Source of the DNA: Microcystis wesenbergii FACHB-1317
GTDB lineage: Bacteria; Cyanobacteriota; Cyanobacteriia; Cyanobacteriales; Microcystaceae
Length of the DNA: 34,315 bases
Direction of reading: 5' to 3'
Assembly (NCBI RefSeq): GCF_014696875.1
Contig: NZ_JACJQV010000158.1
Span: 1-34,315 of the forward strand
Under the pieces are notes generated by a model. The model was not told the DNA's origin and made no database searches. It saw nothing but the letters and a program-made list of their open reading frames with translations. Both the position numbers and the translations under genes were made by a program. Shown piece by piece: positions 23,567 to 33,568 of this stretch. Positions within the stretch are counted from its first letter, which is position 1. Each line of letters begins with the position of its first letter.

Positions 23567-26500
23567 TTACACCGAAGTTAAGGTTTTCTCCGCGCTAATT
23601 TGCGCTTCGGGACTATCCGCTTCCGAGGGAGGGACCACTTGCCAGAATTGACCGAGATAGCTATCCCAATTAGCTAAAATTAACTTACCTTTGGGGCTAT
23701 TAGTGCGTTCTACATGGGCCTCAATTAAAGATTTTAACTGTTCCGCACCAGCAGCCGTGCCAACCCGTTGAATCTTGACAATTTCGGGGTTGAGTTTCTC
23801 CGGTAGGGACGGATCAAGGATATAAGCTAATCCTCCCGTCATCCCGGCGCCGACGTTGCGACCGACGGAACCAAGCACGACAATTACCCCCCCGGTCATA
23901 TATTCACAGAGGTGGTCCCCGGCCCCTTCGATAACTGCTTTCGCAGTGGAATTGCGGACAGCAAAACGTTCACCAGCGCGACCATTAGCGTATAACACCC
24001 CACCGGTGGCCCCGTAGAGACAGGTATTACCGATGATAGCGTTATCTTCGGGCTGATAATTGGCGTTTTGGGGCGGTAAGATGACGATTTCGCCGCCGTA
24101 GATGCCTTTACCCACATAATCGTTAGCTTCTCCCTCTAAATGGAGATTGACACCGGGTAAATTAAATGCTCCGAAACTTTGACCGGCCGCACCCTGGAAA
24201 TTGAGCTTAATTTCGCCTTCAAAGCCGTCATTACCGTATTTTTGGGCAATTACCCCCGCAATTCTCGCCCCCACGGAGCGATCGGTATTGACAATCCTGT
24301 AGGTTTTGCTGACGGTTCCCTGTTGCTCGATCGCCTGTTTAATCTCGCTATCGGCTAGAATATCGTCATCGAGAACAGCACCGTTACTATGTACTTCCTC
24401 GTGCTGCAACCAAGAGCGATCGCCACGGCCATCGGGTAAATTCAATAAACAATCGAGATTGAGGGATTCTGTCTTAGTTAAACGAGCATCGGAGCGCACT
24501 TTTAACAGATCTGCCCGGCCAATCACCTCATTTAAACTGTGATAGCCTAATTTCGCCAATAATTGCCGCGTTTCCTCAGCCACCAAAGTAAAGAAATTGA
24601 CCACATGAGCGGGAATTCCTGGAAAACGAGCTCGCAGACGTTCCTGCTGGGTAGCGACTCCCACAGGGCAATTATTCGTGTGACAGACGCGGGCCATGAT
24701 GCACCCCTCGGCAATCATGGAAATGGAACCAAAACCGAATTCCTCCGCACCCATGAGAGCAGCCATGAGGATATCCCAACCGGTTTTTAGTCCTCCATCT
24801 GCGCGCAAAATCACCCGATGACGCAGTTGATTTTCCATTAACATCCGATGCACTTCCGTCACTCCCAATTCCCAGGGACTACCCGCGTGTTTGATCGAAC
24901 TTAGGGGTGATGCACCTGTACCACCATCGTGGCCAGAAATCTGGATAATATCAGCGTTAGCTTTGGCAACTCCGGCCGCAATTGTGCCGATACCGATCTC
25001 GGCCACTAATTTGACGGAAACTTTGGCCCGGGGGTTAATTTGGTGTAAATCGTAGATTAATTGTGCTAAATCTTCGATCGAGTAGATATCGTGGTGAGGA
25101 GGGGGAGAAATCAAGGTAACACCCGGTTTTGATCGCCGTAACATGGCAATATAGGGACTGACTTTTTTCCCCGGTAATTGACCTCCTTCTCCCGGTTTTG
25201 CTCCCTGGGCCATTTTAATCTCTAGCTGTTTTCCACTCATTAAGTATTCGGGAGTGACTCCAAAACGACCCGAAGCTATCTGTTTAATGGCAGAATTGGC
25301 TGTATCACCGTTTTTTAAGCCGTTTAGGTGAGGCATGGTCACGGAATGTCCCTCGGCATCCACATCGCTTAAGCTGGTGTAGCGGATCGGATCTTCTCCC
25401 CCTTCTCCGGAATTGGACTTACCTCCGATACGATTCATGGCGATCGCTAGGGTTTCGTGTGCTTCCCGGCCCAAGGCACCGAGGGACATTCCCCCTGTGC
25501 AGAAGCGTTGCAGGATACTTTCGATCGATTCTACTGCTTCGAGGGGAATTGAGGCTCGATCGCTATTAAATTCTAATAGATCGCGTAAAGCAGTAACGGG
25601 TCTTTCCTGCAAGATTTGACGATAGGTTTCGTAATGGTCGTATCCTTGACCCTGGGAGTGAGCAGCCACGGCTTTATGGAGTGCTTTCGCCATTTCCGGG
25701 GAATTCATGTGGTATTCTCCCCCCGGACGGTAGTTGACAAAACCGTAGTTTTCTAGTTTTTTAGCGGTAAGATTGGGAAAAGCTTTGCTGTGGAATGCGA
25801 TCGCTTCTTGGGCCACCTCAGCAATGCTTAAACCCCCGACGCGACTGGTAGTACCGTTAAAAGCTAGTTTAACTAAATCTGCCGATAATCCGATCGCCTC
25901 GAAAATTTGCGCCCCATGGTAGGAAGATAGGAGAGAAATGCCCATTTTCGAGAGGATTTTCAGTAATCCTGCTTCTACGGATTTGCGGTAATTAATTAGG
26001 GCTTTTTCGAGACTAATAGCTTCTAATTTGCCGTTTTCCATCAATTTCTGGGTTTTTGGCTCGATCCACCACTGGGCGATCGTTTCTAGGGCCAGATAGG
26101 GACAGACTGCGGAAGCGCCATAACCAATTAGACAAGCGAAGTGATGGGTACTCCAACATTGGGCCGTGTCGATAACGATCGAAGCTTTTAAACGCAAGTG
26201 TGAGCGAATCAGGTGATGATGGACGGCACCAACGGCTAATAAGGGGGGAATATAGCTAGTTTTTTCGTCAATAGGAGCAGTCCTGTCACTGAGAATTAAA
26301 ATTTCCGCTCCCGATGCTACTTTCTTGGCGGCCTCAGCACACAAATTAGCGATCGCGGTTTCTAATCCCCGGGGGCCGGTGGTCAGATCATAAAGGGTAG
26401 AAAGTTCGGCTGTTTTGTAGCTAGAGGTTTTAACTGTGGCTAATTCCGCATTATTGAGCAGGGGAGAGTCTAATTTCAGTAAATGTGCGTCATCAACCCC

Positions 26501-28171
26501 TAATTTAAGGATATTACCCCGTCGTCCCAGATACATAGTCAAGGACATGACTAAACTTTCGCGTAAGGGATCGATGGGGGGGTTAGTAACTTGGGCAAAA
26601 CGTTGTTTAAAGTAATCGTAGAGAAGATGGGGTTTACTGGAGAGGACCGCTAGGGGAGTGTCATCACCCATACAGAAAGTCGGTTCTTTTCCCTGTTCTG
26701 CCATGGGAACGATAATCATATCCACATCTTCGGCAGTATAACCGAAAGCGGTTTGCAGGGGAAGGAGATTGCTGGGAGCGGGAATGTCGATCGCTGTTTC
26801 TTTGTCAATAAAGGTGCGTTGGGATTTAACCCATTCACCGTAGGGATTAGCTCCAGCAATTTCCTGTTTAATCGGCCAATTACGCTTAATTTCGCCTTTT
26901 TCTAGGTCCACTGCGAGCATTTGACCGGGGCCGAGACGACCTTTTTCCATAATGGTGGTTTCATCGAGGGGAATAGTTCCCGCTTCCGAGGAAACGACGA
27001 TATAACCGTTGTTAGTAATGCTATAACGGGCCGGTCGCAAACCGTTGCGATCCAAACAAGCGCCGACGATTCCCCCGTCACTGAAGACCAGTAAAGCCGG
27101 ACCGTCCCAGGGTTCCTGTAAACCGCTATAGTATTCGTAGAAGTCGATAATTTCGGGATAATTCTGTAAATCCGGCTGATTATTGTAGGCCTCCGGCACT
27201 AGGATCATAGCCGCTTCTAGGGGACTGCGACCGGTTCTCACCAATAATTCTAGGGCGCTATCGAGGTTATAGGAGTCGCTGTTAGCGGGGTTAACAATCG
27301 GGGTCAGGGATTGTAATTCTTCGTGGGTCCAACCTTCCGTTTCTAAAGCGGGTTCCCGGGCCGACATCCAGTTAATATTGCCCAAAAGGGTGTTAATTTC
27401 GCCGTTATGACCCAATAAGCGCATCGGTTGAGCGAGGGGCCATTTCGGTTGGGTATTGGTGCTAAAACGTCGGTGATAAATAGCGAATTGACTGCTATAG
27501 GCGGGATTTTGCAGGTCTAGATAGAATTCTCGCAGGATTTCGCCCCGTACCATGCCTTTATAGACAATGGTGCGACAGGAAAAGGAACAGAAATAGAAAT
27601 CATCGGCCAGTTGCTTACCGACTTCAGAACGGGCAATATAGAGTAGGCGATCGAATTGAGAACCGGCTAAATCGGGGGAAGTAACCAGAATTTGCTCGAC
27701 GTAGGGTTGATTTTCCCTTGCTTGTCTTCCGAGGACTTCGGGACGGACGGGAACAGCGCGCCAACCTAAAATCTTAATATTATATTTATTGACAATTTCT
27801 TCGATGTGTGCTTTAGCGTCGGCGCGTTCTTGGGCCGCTTGGGGAAGAAAGACCATACCCACCCCTAGTCGCTCAGATTCTGGCATATTTAAGCCATTTT
27901 CGGCGAACCAAGGAGCGAGGACATCTCTGGGGATAGCGGTCATCATACCGGAACCGTCACCGGAATCCTGATCGGCGCTGCAGCCTCCCCGGTGTTCCAA
28001 ACAAGCTAAGGCTAAAAGGGCCTGTTCAATCAGTTGATGGCTGCCAGAACCGCGCACATCGGCCATAAAACCGACTCCGCAAGCGTCCCGTTCCTCTACG
28101 AGCCATGGGGGACCCCAATAGGGATCGATTTGGTGTATATTGTCGGTTTTTAGGTTATTTTGTTGCGCCAT
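23567..28171 (-). CDS. gltS: ferredoxin-dependent glutamate synthase (Fd-GOGAT)
   Basis: 1534 residues, full length for the cyanobacterial and plastid enzyme. It makes two glutamates from glutamine and 2-oxoglutarate using reduced ferredoxin, closing the GS-GOGAT cycle of ammonium assimilation. The class II amidotransferase domain starts at the nucleophile Cys31 in [15 protein letters not shown], implying removal of a 30-residue propeptide. The central and FMN domains contain [31 protein letters not shown] and [19 protein letters not shown]. The 3Fe-4S cluster Cys are in [15 protein letters not shown] (C-x5-C-x4-C). The C-terminal GXGXG domain has the Gly-rich repeats up to [20 protein letters not shown]. 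An AAGGAT precedes the ATG. No NtcA site (GTA-N8-TAC) was found in the 300 bases upstream by eye. Confidence 0.97.
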   Translation of the reverse strand: MAQQNNLKTDNIHQIDPYWGPPWLVEERDACGVGFMADVRGSGSHQLIEQALLALACLEHRGGCSADQDSGDGSGMMTAIPRDVLAPWFAENGLNMPESERLGVGMVFLPQAAQERADAKAHIEEIVNKYNIKILGWRAVPVRPEVLGRQARENQPYVEQILVTSPDLAGSQFDRLLYIARSEVGKQLADDFYFCSFSCRTIVYKGMVRGEILREFYLDLQNPAYSSQFAIYHRRFSTNTQPKWPLAQPMRLLGHNGEINTLLGNINWMSAREPALETEGWTHEELQSLTPIVNPANSDSYNLDSALELLVRTGRSPLEAAMILVPEAYNNQPDLQNYPEIIDFYEYYSGLQEPWDGPALLVFSDGGIVGACLDRNGLRPARYSITNNGYIVVSSEAGTIPLDETTIMEKGRLGPGQMLAVDLEKGEIKRNWPIKQEIAGANPYGEWVKSQRTFIDKETAIDIPAPSNLLPLQTAFGYTAEDVDMIIVPMAEQGKEPTFCMGDDTPLAVLSSKPHLLYDYFKQRFAQVTNPPIDPLRESLVMSLTMYLGRRGNILKLGVDDAHLLKLDSPLLNNAELATVKTSSYKTAELSTLYDLTTGPRGLETAIANLCAEAAKKVASGAEILILSDRTAPIDEKTSYIPPLLAVGAVHHHLIRSHLRLKASIVIDTAQCWSTHHFACLIGYGASAVCPYLALETIAQWWIEPKTQKLMENGKLEAISLEKALINYRKSVEAGLLKILSKMGISLLSSYHGAQIFEAIGLSADLVKLAFNGTTSRVGGLSIAEVAQEAIAFHSKAFPNLTAKKLENYGFVNYRPGGEYHMNSPEMAKALHKAVAAHSQGQGYDHYETYRQILQERPVTALRDLLEFNSDRASIPLEAVESIESILQRFCTGGMSLGALGREAHETLAIAMNRIGGKSNSGEGGEDPIRYTSLSDVDAEGHSVTMPHLNGLKNGDTANSAIKQIASGRFGVTPEYLMSGKQLEIKMAQGAKPGEGGQLPGKKVSPYIAMLRRSKPGVTLISPPPHHDIYSIEDLAQLIYDLHQINPRAKVSVKLVAEIGIGTIAAGVAKANADIIQISGHDGGTGASPLSSIKHAGSPWELGVTEVHRMLMENQLRHRVILRADGGLKTGWDILMAALMGAEEFGFGSISMIAEGCIMARVCHTNNCPVGVATQQERLRARFPGIPAHVVNFFTLVAEETRQLLAKLGYHSLNEVIGRADLLKVRSDARLTKTESLNLDCLLNLPDGRGDRSWLQHEEVHSNGAVLDDDILADSEIKQAIEQQGTVSKTYRIVNTDRSVGARIAGVIAQKYGNDGFEGEIKLNFQGAAGQSFGAFNLPGVNLHLEGEANDYVGKGIYGGEIVILPPQNANYQPEDNAIIGNTCLYGATGGVLYANGRAGERFAVRNSTAKAVIEGAGDHLCEYMTGGVIVVLGSVGRNVGAGMTGGLAYILDPSLPEKLNPEIVKIQRVGTAAGAEQLKSLIEAHVERTNSPKGKLILANWDSYLGQFWQVVPPSEADSPEAQISAEKTLTSV

Positions 28172-28513
28172 AGAAGTTATCCTTAGGGTCGTTGTCTAGA
28201 AGGGTGGGATAGTTGGTCTGCTGAAAGGGTCAATCTAGAATAGAATTTTTTTTGATCTTGCCGTTTCGATTGTCGCTGATTTTTCCTAATTTTTGCCTGT
28301 TGCCGTCTTTATCTTGGCCAGTCTGAGGAATCACAGGTGATCTACCATGATATAGTAGCTCTTAGGAATTGTCATCGAAAATCCCCTGGATGGGGGTGAA
28401 ACATCTAATTTCCCTGTTCTATCAATTGCCAGCCAAATGCACAACCTTATCTTCTTACAATAAACCAAAGACCACATTCATCACACCCTATAATTAATTG
28501 GCCTTTTGATTTT
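28172..28513. other. upstream region of glutamate synthase
   Basis: No gene is supported. This should contain the gltS promoter on the minus strand, but no convincing -10/-35 pair or NtcA box could be fixed by eye. A short inverted repeat-like stretch occurs at 28383-28402 (CCCCTGGATGGGGG). Confidence 0.45.
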
Positions 28514-28879
28514 TCAACAAACCTTTACTTGACGGGGAACAGCCACCAATTTATCGTTGACGTAATTTTGTAACCACGGCCAACTTACACCTGTAACTCT
28601 GGCAATACGTCCTGGAGAAATTCCCGATAAATTTATGGAACTGAAGAGTTTTTCGGTGGGGGCAGTTAACCATCTATGGAGAAAAGAAATTAGCATGATG
28701 TTTTTTAGATTGGAATGACAGGTTAAAATTCTCTCAAACCAAGTGCGATTTTGACAAGTAATATCGACTATAAATAAGGGCAAGCCTAACTTTGTTGAGT
28801 TCCTGCTATGTTTATTTCGCCTGTAATCTGGCACTCCTTCAAAACCCCTAATACAGCCTTTCTCGTCAAGGTGAAGCAC
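28514..28879 (-). pseudogene. chimeric frame: duplicated membrane-gene start fused to an IS1-family transposase fragment
   Basis: A 121-codon open frame. Residues 87-121 (ISPGRIARVTGVSWPWLQNY, then VNDKLVAVPRQVKV) match the helix-turn-helix region of IS1-family transposases, encoded at 28514-28621; the DDE catalytic part is missing. Residues 50-85 (FERILTCHSNLKNIMLISFL and HRWLTAPTEKL) are a copy of the first residues of the 602-residue membrane protein encoded at 28975-30783. The frame is therefore a rearrangement product, not a functional gene. Confidence 0.7.
28627..28825 (-). repeat. direct repeat, downstream copy
   Basis: About 90% identical to 30669-30841. The 138-base core (28627-28764 against 30669-30806) aligns without gaps. 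A 26-base block present here is missing in the other copy, after which the match resumes to TTTATTTCGCCTGTA. The two copies flank the 602-residue membrane protein gene in the same orientation. Confidence 0.9.
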
Positions 28880-28974
28880 AATCTGAGAAACGCTGTAATA
28901 GCTATTTCAGTCATTTATTTTATTTGCCTTTACTTCAATAGATATCATAGCATTTAGAACGCAATAGTCCTGAA

Positions 28975-30783
28975 TCACAAAGAAGATTGAAGAATACATT
29001 TTGCTTCCAATAACAGCAATTTTTCATTCTCAAAAACCGTGCATTGTTCCTTGAGATTAGTAAGGACAGGAACAGAACCTTGTTCTAACTTTTGTAAAGC
29101 TTCTTCGGTGGCAGGCTGAAACTGTTTTAGCCAAGAATTGTTACGAACATAATCAGAAGTTAAAGATCCCTTGTCTAATAACCAAAAATCTATTCCATAC
29201 TTATTGATAAAAGTTTTGACTACTTCTAAATTATCGCTATATTGAGAGTTAATAGAATCAGTTACTCGTGAACGAAACTGATTGTAATAGCCTAGCTCAT
29301 AAGGAACATCAAATTTGGGGGCAGCTAAAACTGAACGTTGGGCAAAGCTTGGTAAATTAGATGCTTCGTTGGACAGGGAAGCAATTAGTATATCTTTTGG
29401 TTGTTGTGCCAAAAACTGATATAGTTCTTTTTCCATTCCATAAACATAACGATGAGTAGAGGTGAGATTTAAAAAACGACTGGGATAGAGTAGAAAAATT
29501 ATGGCTAGGAGTAATACAATTACCTGAGCTAATATTTGTTTTTTATTCTGGAGTTTTTGGTTTTTATTATTACCCTGAGATACCCATTTTTCTAGGAAGC
29601 AAATAAAAGCATCTACAACTATAATTAAAGTCATGGCACTAGCCAGACAAATAACATACAAAAGTGAGTGGGCATAGCGACTGGGAAGATAAAGCTTGAA
29701 TAGCAAGGCATGGGCTAAAAAGAATAGAAATAAAGATACAAAAATGATTTGGCTCAGAATTGTAGTGGCAGAAGTAACCCGATTGGCTAAAGGAAAACGA
29801 GATGGATAGCGTAGTAAAATCGGTAAGAATAAGCCTAAGAATAAAATTTGACTAGAAAAAAGCCAATTAAGTTGTAAACTACTGCGACTATTTCTACTAG
29901 CAAACCAGTAATTCCACCAGTTTTGACCAAAAAACACTACTGAACCTCTGGTCTGAAACTGTGGCAAACTTTTAGCCTGTGCGACCGTAATCATTGGTCC
30001 ATATTCGGAAGAACTCAAAACATAGGGTAAAAGCACCAAAAAAGTGACAACTAATCCTGCACCGCATAAAAGAAAATTACTTGGCTCTAGGGACGGATGC
30101 GGCCATCCTTTTCGCCAACTTAATAATCTTAAAACTAAAATTCCACCACTTACAAGAAGATAGGGTGGATAAAATAAACCTTGCAGGACAATAGTCACTA
30201 AGCAAGGCCAGAAAGAGCGGCGTAGCAGATAGTATAAAAATGCTAAAAATAGTAAAGGACCAAAAGCTCTTGGTGTACTACCAGACAGTAAGACCCCGGT
30301 AATTTTTTGATTGAGTAAAACGGTAAAAATAAATCCCACTGCTGGCACAGGTAACAACTGTCGTGCTAAAACAAAGCCATAGCTTGTTGTCAGCAAAAGC
30401 AAGGGGATAGGCAACAATTTACTCAAAAGGATGGGGTTGATTCCTAGACTAGCAAAGGTACGATAAAGTGCAGTATAGCCGGCTGGTAGAGATGATAAAA
30501 AGTAGTCACCTATAAAATCTTGAGGGAATAGAGATGATTGCCAAAAACGCAATAGCCAAGTTACATGAAATCTGGCATCTCCTTCGATAGCATATTCACT
30601 ATTAAAACCAGCTTTTACCAAAACAATAATGTTAATTATTGCAAAAATTAAACTTAAACTGAACCAAAATAAATTTCTGGCCCTGAAGAATTTTTCGGTG
30701 GGGCCAGTTAACCATCTATGGATAAAAGAAATTAGCATAATGTTTTTTAGATTGGGATAACAGGTTAAAATTCTCTCAAACAA
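28975..30783 (-). CDS. polytopic membrane protein, GT-C glycosyltransferase-like
   Basis: Up to 602 residues, with about ten hydrophobic helices (for example FWFSLSLIFAIINIIVLVKA, LLLLTTSYGFVLARQLLPVP, ILAQVIVLLLAIIFLLYPSR) and a soluble C-terminal region from about residue 450. An acidic loop (YAIEGDARFH) after the first helix is typical of GT-C type transferases that use lipid-linked sugars; the substrate is unknown. It lies next to a family 2 glycosyltransferase, which fits surface glycan synthesis. The start is uncertain: TTG at 30783 gives the longest form, ATG at 30738 is more usual. The first ~40 residues fall inside a duplicated DNA block, so the native N-terminus may have been replaced. 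Confidence 0.7.
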   Translation of the reverse strand: MFERILTCYPNLKNIMLISFIHRWLTGPTEKFFRARNLFWFSLSLIFAIINIIVLVKAGFNSEYAIEGDARFHVTWLLRFWQSSLFPQDFIGDYFLSSLPAGYTALYRTFASLGINPILLSKLLPIPLLLLTTSYGFVLARQLLPVPAVGFIFTVLLNQKITGVLLSGSTPRAFGPLLFLAFLYYLLRRSFWPCLVTIVLQGLFYPPYLLVSGGILVLRLLSWRKGWPHPSLEPSNFLLCGAGLVVTFLVLLPYVLSSSEYGPMITVAQAKSLPQFQTRGSVVFFGQNWWNYWFASRNSRSSLQLNWLFSSQILFLGLFLPILLRYPSRFPLANRVTSATTILSQIIFVSLFLFFLAHALLFKLYLPSRYAHSLLYVICLASAMTLIIVVDAFICFLEKWVSQGNNKNQKLQNKKQILAQVIVLLLAIIFLLYPSRFLNLTSTHRYVYGMEKELYQFLAQQPKDILIASLSNEASNLPSFAQRSVLAAPKFDVPYELGYYNQFRSRVTDSINSQYSDNLEVVKTFINKYGIDFWLLDKGSLTSDYVRNNSWLKQFQPATEEALQKLEQGSVPVLTNLKEQCTVFENEKLLLLEAKCILQSSL

Positions 30784-30841
30784 AGTGCGATTTTAACAAG
30801 CAATACTGTGTTGAGTTACTGGGGTGTTTATTTCGCCTGTA
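30669..30841 (-). repeat. direct repeat, upstream copy
   Basis: Partner of 28627-28825. Relative to that copy it lacks 26 bases. In the other copy YRRNKH and FERILTC are read in one frame; here the missing 26 bases separate them into two frames. This is where the frames at 30776-31075 and 28975-30783 overlap by eight bases. Confidence 0.9.
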
Positions 30842-31075
30842 GTGAGTATCAGTGGGAGAAGCCACTATTTCACTGGTTCTCGTTAAGAATAGTTTAATTA
30901 AACAAATTAAAGTCAAAATAATTGGAAAAATTTTCCACACGACTTGACGCTTAATTTCTACTATACCTTTACTTATTATAGTTTTTGGACTTAACCAATA
31001 GTTCATTCGCCAATTCAAGTCTGAATTGGCGAAGTCTAGGAAATCTTTGGCTGGCATAAGTAGGATTTTTCTCAA
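30776..31075 (-). pseudogene. N-terminal fragment of a membrane protein
   Basis: 99 codons, from TTG 31075 or more likely ATG 31057 (MPAKDFLDFANSDLNWRM). One transmembrane helix (VVWKIFPIILTLICLIKLFL) is followed by TRTSEIVASPTDTHY, which resembles the first external loop of polytopic glycosyltransferase-type proteins. The last ~22 residues come from the direct repeat. The frame ends inside the next gene with an eight-base overlap. It is probably the stump of a membrane protein gene, either separate or the original start of the 602-residue gene disconnected by a frameshift. Confidence 0.55.
31008..31031. repeat. perfect 10-base palindromic hairpin
   Basis: CGCCAATTCA (31008-31017) pairs with TGAATTGGCG (31022-31031) around AGTC. 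It is read through in the membrane-fragment frame as FANSDLNWR. Confidence 0.8.
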
Positions 31076-31165
31076 GTTACTATTTCTATTTTAGGTGGTT
31101 TAAGTGCGTTTTAGCTTACCTCTCCAAATTGTTACAAAAAATGCTGACTATCCCGATATTTATTA

Positions 31166-32110
31166 TCAAGTTCGTTTATCAATCATGTCTGCTAAAAGAG
31201 CAAACATTCCTGTTTGGGTTGTCGCTATTAATAGCAGTATAGTTCTTTCTGTGAGATCTTGATAAACAACAAGATCTTGAATTAAGGTCAATAAAAACCA
31301 AAGGAAGAAAAACCCAGAAATCGGTAGAAAAACCCGAAGTGGTGCAAAATACATTCCCACCCTGAGGATTAACTGGACAAAGCGCAAAGTATCGCGGATA
31401 GGCTTAATTTTACTCTTGCCTTGGCGAGCAAAATAGTCAATCGGTTCATAATGGACTAAATAACCATTAGTTAACATGGCTAGGGTAATCGTAGTGGTAA
31501 AACTAAAAGTATCGGGTAAGATAGTAAAAAATCTCTCTACCACGCTCTTACGAAAAACCCGTAAGCCACTATTAAGATCCAGAATGCGACTATTGGTAAT
31601 CCATTCGGCAAAACGGATAAGAAACCACTTAGGAATTTTGCGAATTGTTGGATAAACGACATTAGCACCAGTGCGCGCCCCGACCACCATATCGGCCTTC
31701 TCTAGCAGGGCAACTAATTGGGGAATTCTTTCGTTAGGATAGGTTCCATCCCCATCCGTAATCACGATTGCCCCATATTTAGCCTGTCTAATTCCCGTTT
31801 TTAGCGCCGCACCATAGCCACGATTTCTGGGATGTTCGATTACCCTAAATGTGATCAATTCCTGAAGTTCTCGCAAGATTTCACCCGTTCGATCCTTAGA
31901 ACCATCATTAACCACCACAATCTCATAGGTACAATTAGAGAGTTTTAGTTGTTCTTGGAGAAGTTCTAAAGTCGGAGTAATACCCTTTTCCTCATTATAG
32001 ACGGGAATGACAATAGAAAAAGCAGCACTGCCCTTCTTTCTTGCTGAACTTGGCGATAATTGACTCTCCAATTTTGTACGGCTTTCCATTATTTCTAGAT
32101 CAATTTTCAT
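31166..32110 (-). CDS. family 2 glycosyltransferase (DPM/DPG-synthase-like)
   Basis: 314 residues. It probably transfers a sugar from a nucleotide donor to polyprenyl phosphate or a similar lipid at the cytoplasmic face of the membrane. The GT-A fold shows SIVIPVYNEEKG (32-43), EIVVVNDGSKDRTG (63-76), HPRNRGYGAALKTGI, the metal-binding TDGDGTYPN (118-126) and DLNSGLRVFRKS. Two C-terminal hydrophobic helices (PISGFFFLWFLLTLI and TILLLIATTQTGMFALLADM) anchor it. The ATG at 32110 has no strong ribosome-binding site. The neighbouring membrane protein on the same strand could use its product; the donor sugar cannot be read from sequence. Confidence 0.92.
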   Translation of the reverse strand: MKIDLEIMESRTKLESQLSPSSARKKGSAAFSIVIPVYNEEKGITPTLELLQEQLKLSNCTYEIVVVNDGSKDRTGEILRELQELITFRVIEHPRNRGYGAALKTGIRQAKYGAIVITDGDGTYPNERIPQLVALLEKADMVVGARTGANVVYPTIRKIPKWFLIRFAEWITNSRILDLNSGLRVFRKSVVERFFTILPDTFSFTTTITLAMLTNGYLVHYEPIDYFARQGKSKIKPIRDTLRFVQLILRVGMYFAPLRVFLPISGFFFLWFLLTLIQDLVVYQDLTERTILLLIATTQTGMFALLADMIDKRT

Positions 32111-32632
32111 TAGTTTATCCGCTCATTATGATTGGTTTCTTCAGAGATATCCTCGTCAGAGTTAACCATAAGTAACCGTGTAAAATCAATTTCCTAGTCG
32201 AGACGGTCGAAGGTCGACAGCCATCAGTTATCATTGGTCTGACTGTCTTTTCACTGATTACTGATCACTGTTGACTGGTGACAGACATAAAAAGCGTTCT
32301 AACGAAATAAAGCCGACATCTGACAGAGTAGCGGCTTAGATGTGTAATTAATTTTGCTTAGGTACATAATCATATTTCGTCGAAGGTCAGAGGCCGTCAA
32401 GAAAAACTTTTTCTCAACCCCTTAGAACTTTCTGTCTGTGTCCAGCTAGTATATTCAATTTATGCTGAACAGTTGTCAAGGAGTCAACCGCTCAGCAGTT
32501 TCTGTACTGATTTACTTGATCAGTGGGGGTAGAACAAGTCCTCAACTGCTCAGTACTTTTCCTACGCCACAAGTATATCAGTGTATATTGAACAGTTGTC
32601 AAGTCCTTCAAAAAAAATTAAGGAATAGATTT
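32111..32632. other. intergenic with degenerate repeats
   Basis: No gene is convincing, although the methyltransferase frame stays open back to 32462. Features are degenerate TCAGTTATCA/ACTGATTACTGATCACTG units (32221-32275) and GTCGAAGGTC twice (near 32207 and 32379). AAAAACTTTTT occurs near 32402. The 15-mer TGAACAGTTGTCAAG appears at 32466-32480 and 32589-32603. Promoters for the divergent genes probably lie here but cannot be fixed. Confidence 0.5.
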
Positions 32633-33325
32633 ATGGCAGAAAAATTAGGCATCGATTATTTTGGCAAAAACCGCCCCCTGGCGAAACTTCACGGCAAGAC
32701 CACCCTGCAAATGCGCCGCAAAATGTATGATTTTTTAGAGAATGCCGTGGATGGTGTGAGGGGAAAAAAATTTTTAGACCATGGTTCCACACCGGAAACC
32801 ACCAGACAAGCGAGTAACTGCTTTATCCGCTGGTTGCTGGAAGATGATGCTAAGGTTTATGCCTGTTCTCCTGAAGAAATTAGCCATTTAGCGGCATTTT
32901 TCCCCGGATTACTTGTCCTTGATTGGCCTCCCACACCTTCCCAAGTAGAAGGAATTGACTATATCATCTCATCGGCGGTTATCGAACACGTCGGCAATGA
33001 ACAATCGCAGATTGAATACGTCAGCAGCCTGCTGCGATTATGTCCCCGCTTATTTATTACCACTCCTAACCGCTACCACTGGCTAGAATTTCATACGCGC
33101 TTACCCCTCTTGCACTGGCTGCCGAGAAGTTGGCATCGCGCTGTCTTAAACTTAATTGGGATGAAGTTTTGGGCTAGTGAAAAAAATCTGCGCTTGCTTG
33201 CGGAAGATGAATTTGCCCGTATTATTGAACAAGCTGCCCGAATTAATGGTTTAAAAGTTACTCTCCACTGGTATAAGCCGAAATTTCTGGGCTTAGTGTC
33301 TAATCTCTGCGTTTTAGTTAACTAA
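32633..33325 (+). CDS. class I SAM-dependent methyltransferase
   Basis: 231 residues from ATG 32633, chosen because AAGGAA lies eight bases upstream. An in-frame ATG at 32462 would add 57 residues of repeat-encoded sequence. The Rossmann-like core shows KKFLDHGSTPETTRQASNCF in place of the usual D/E-x-G-x-G-x-G, then YACSPEEI, VLDWPPTPSQVEGIDYIISS and AVIEHVGNEQSQIEYVSSLL, followed by RLFITTPNRYHWLEFHT. This pattern is like Methyltransf_11/23 enzymes found in glycan or lipid gene clusters. SAM loop I deviates (DHGSTPET, one Gly only), which is common in these clusters. The substrate is unknown. Confidence 0.75.
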   Translation: MAEKLGIDYFGKNRPLAKLHGKTTLQMRRKMYDFLENAVDGVRGKKFLDHGSTPETTRQASNCFIRWLLEDDAKVYACSPEEISHLAAFFPGLLVLDWPPTPSQVEGIDYIISSAVIEHVGNEQSQIEYVSSLLRLCPRLFITTPNRYHWLEFHTRLPLLHWLPRSWHRAVLNLIGMKFWASEKNLRLLAEDEFARIIEQAARINGLKVTLHWYKPKFLGLVSNLCVLVN

Positions 33326-33329
33326 GGCT

Positions 33330-33568
33330 TGCTGAATAAATCTAAAAACCTTGTTGGGTAAGACTTTTAGACCTTTTGTCAATCAAAAAGTACTGGATAT
33401 GGGAGTGATCGGGGGGAAATTTAGGTACTTTTTCCCTGAAAATTAGGTAATTGGCCACCTCAAAACTGGTAAAACCCCACACCCCACACCCCACACCCCC
33501 CCCGATGTCGGGGGGGTTGGGGGGGTCACACCCTGCCCCCAGGAAAAACTTTTTGCCGCAAACCCTAA
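33330..33568 (+). repeat. composite MITE-like repeat, copy with inserted GC palindrome
   Basis: It starts with TGCTGAATAAATCTAAAAAC right behind the methyltransferase stop and contains CTTTTTCCCTGAAAAT. A short CCCCACA array follows, then the palindrome C8-GATGTC-G7 (33496-33516), CTGCCCCCAGG and AAAAACTTTTTGCCGCAAAC. It is the plus-strand counterpart of 15663-15826. The palindrome interrupts the array and equals the one at 11422-11441. Confidence 0.8.

Noticed and set aside
28172-28513. NtcA box upstream of gltS
   Set aside because: Only a TAC-N9-GTA arrangement was found near 28347, which has the wrong order and spacing for GTA-N8-TAC.
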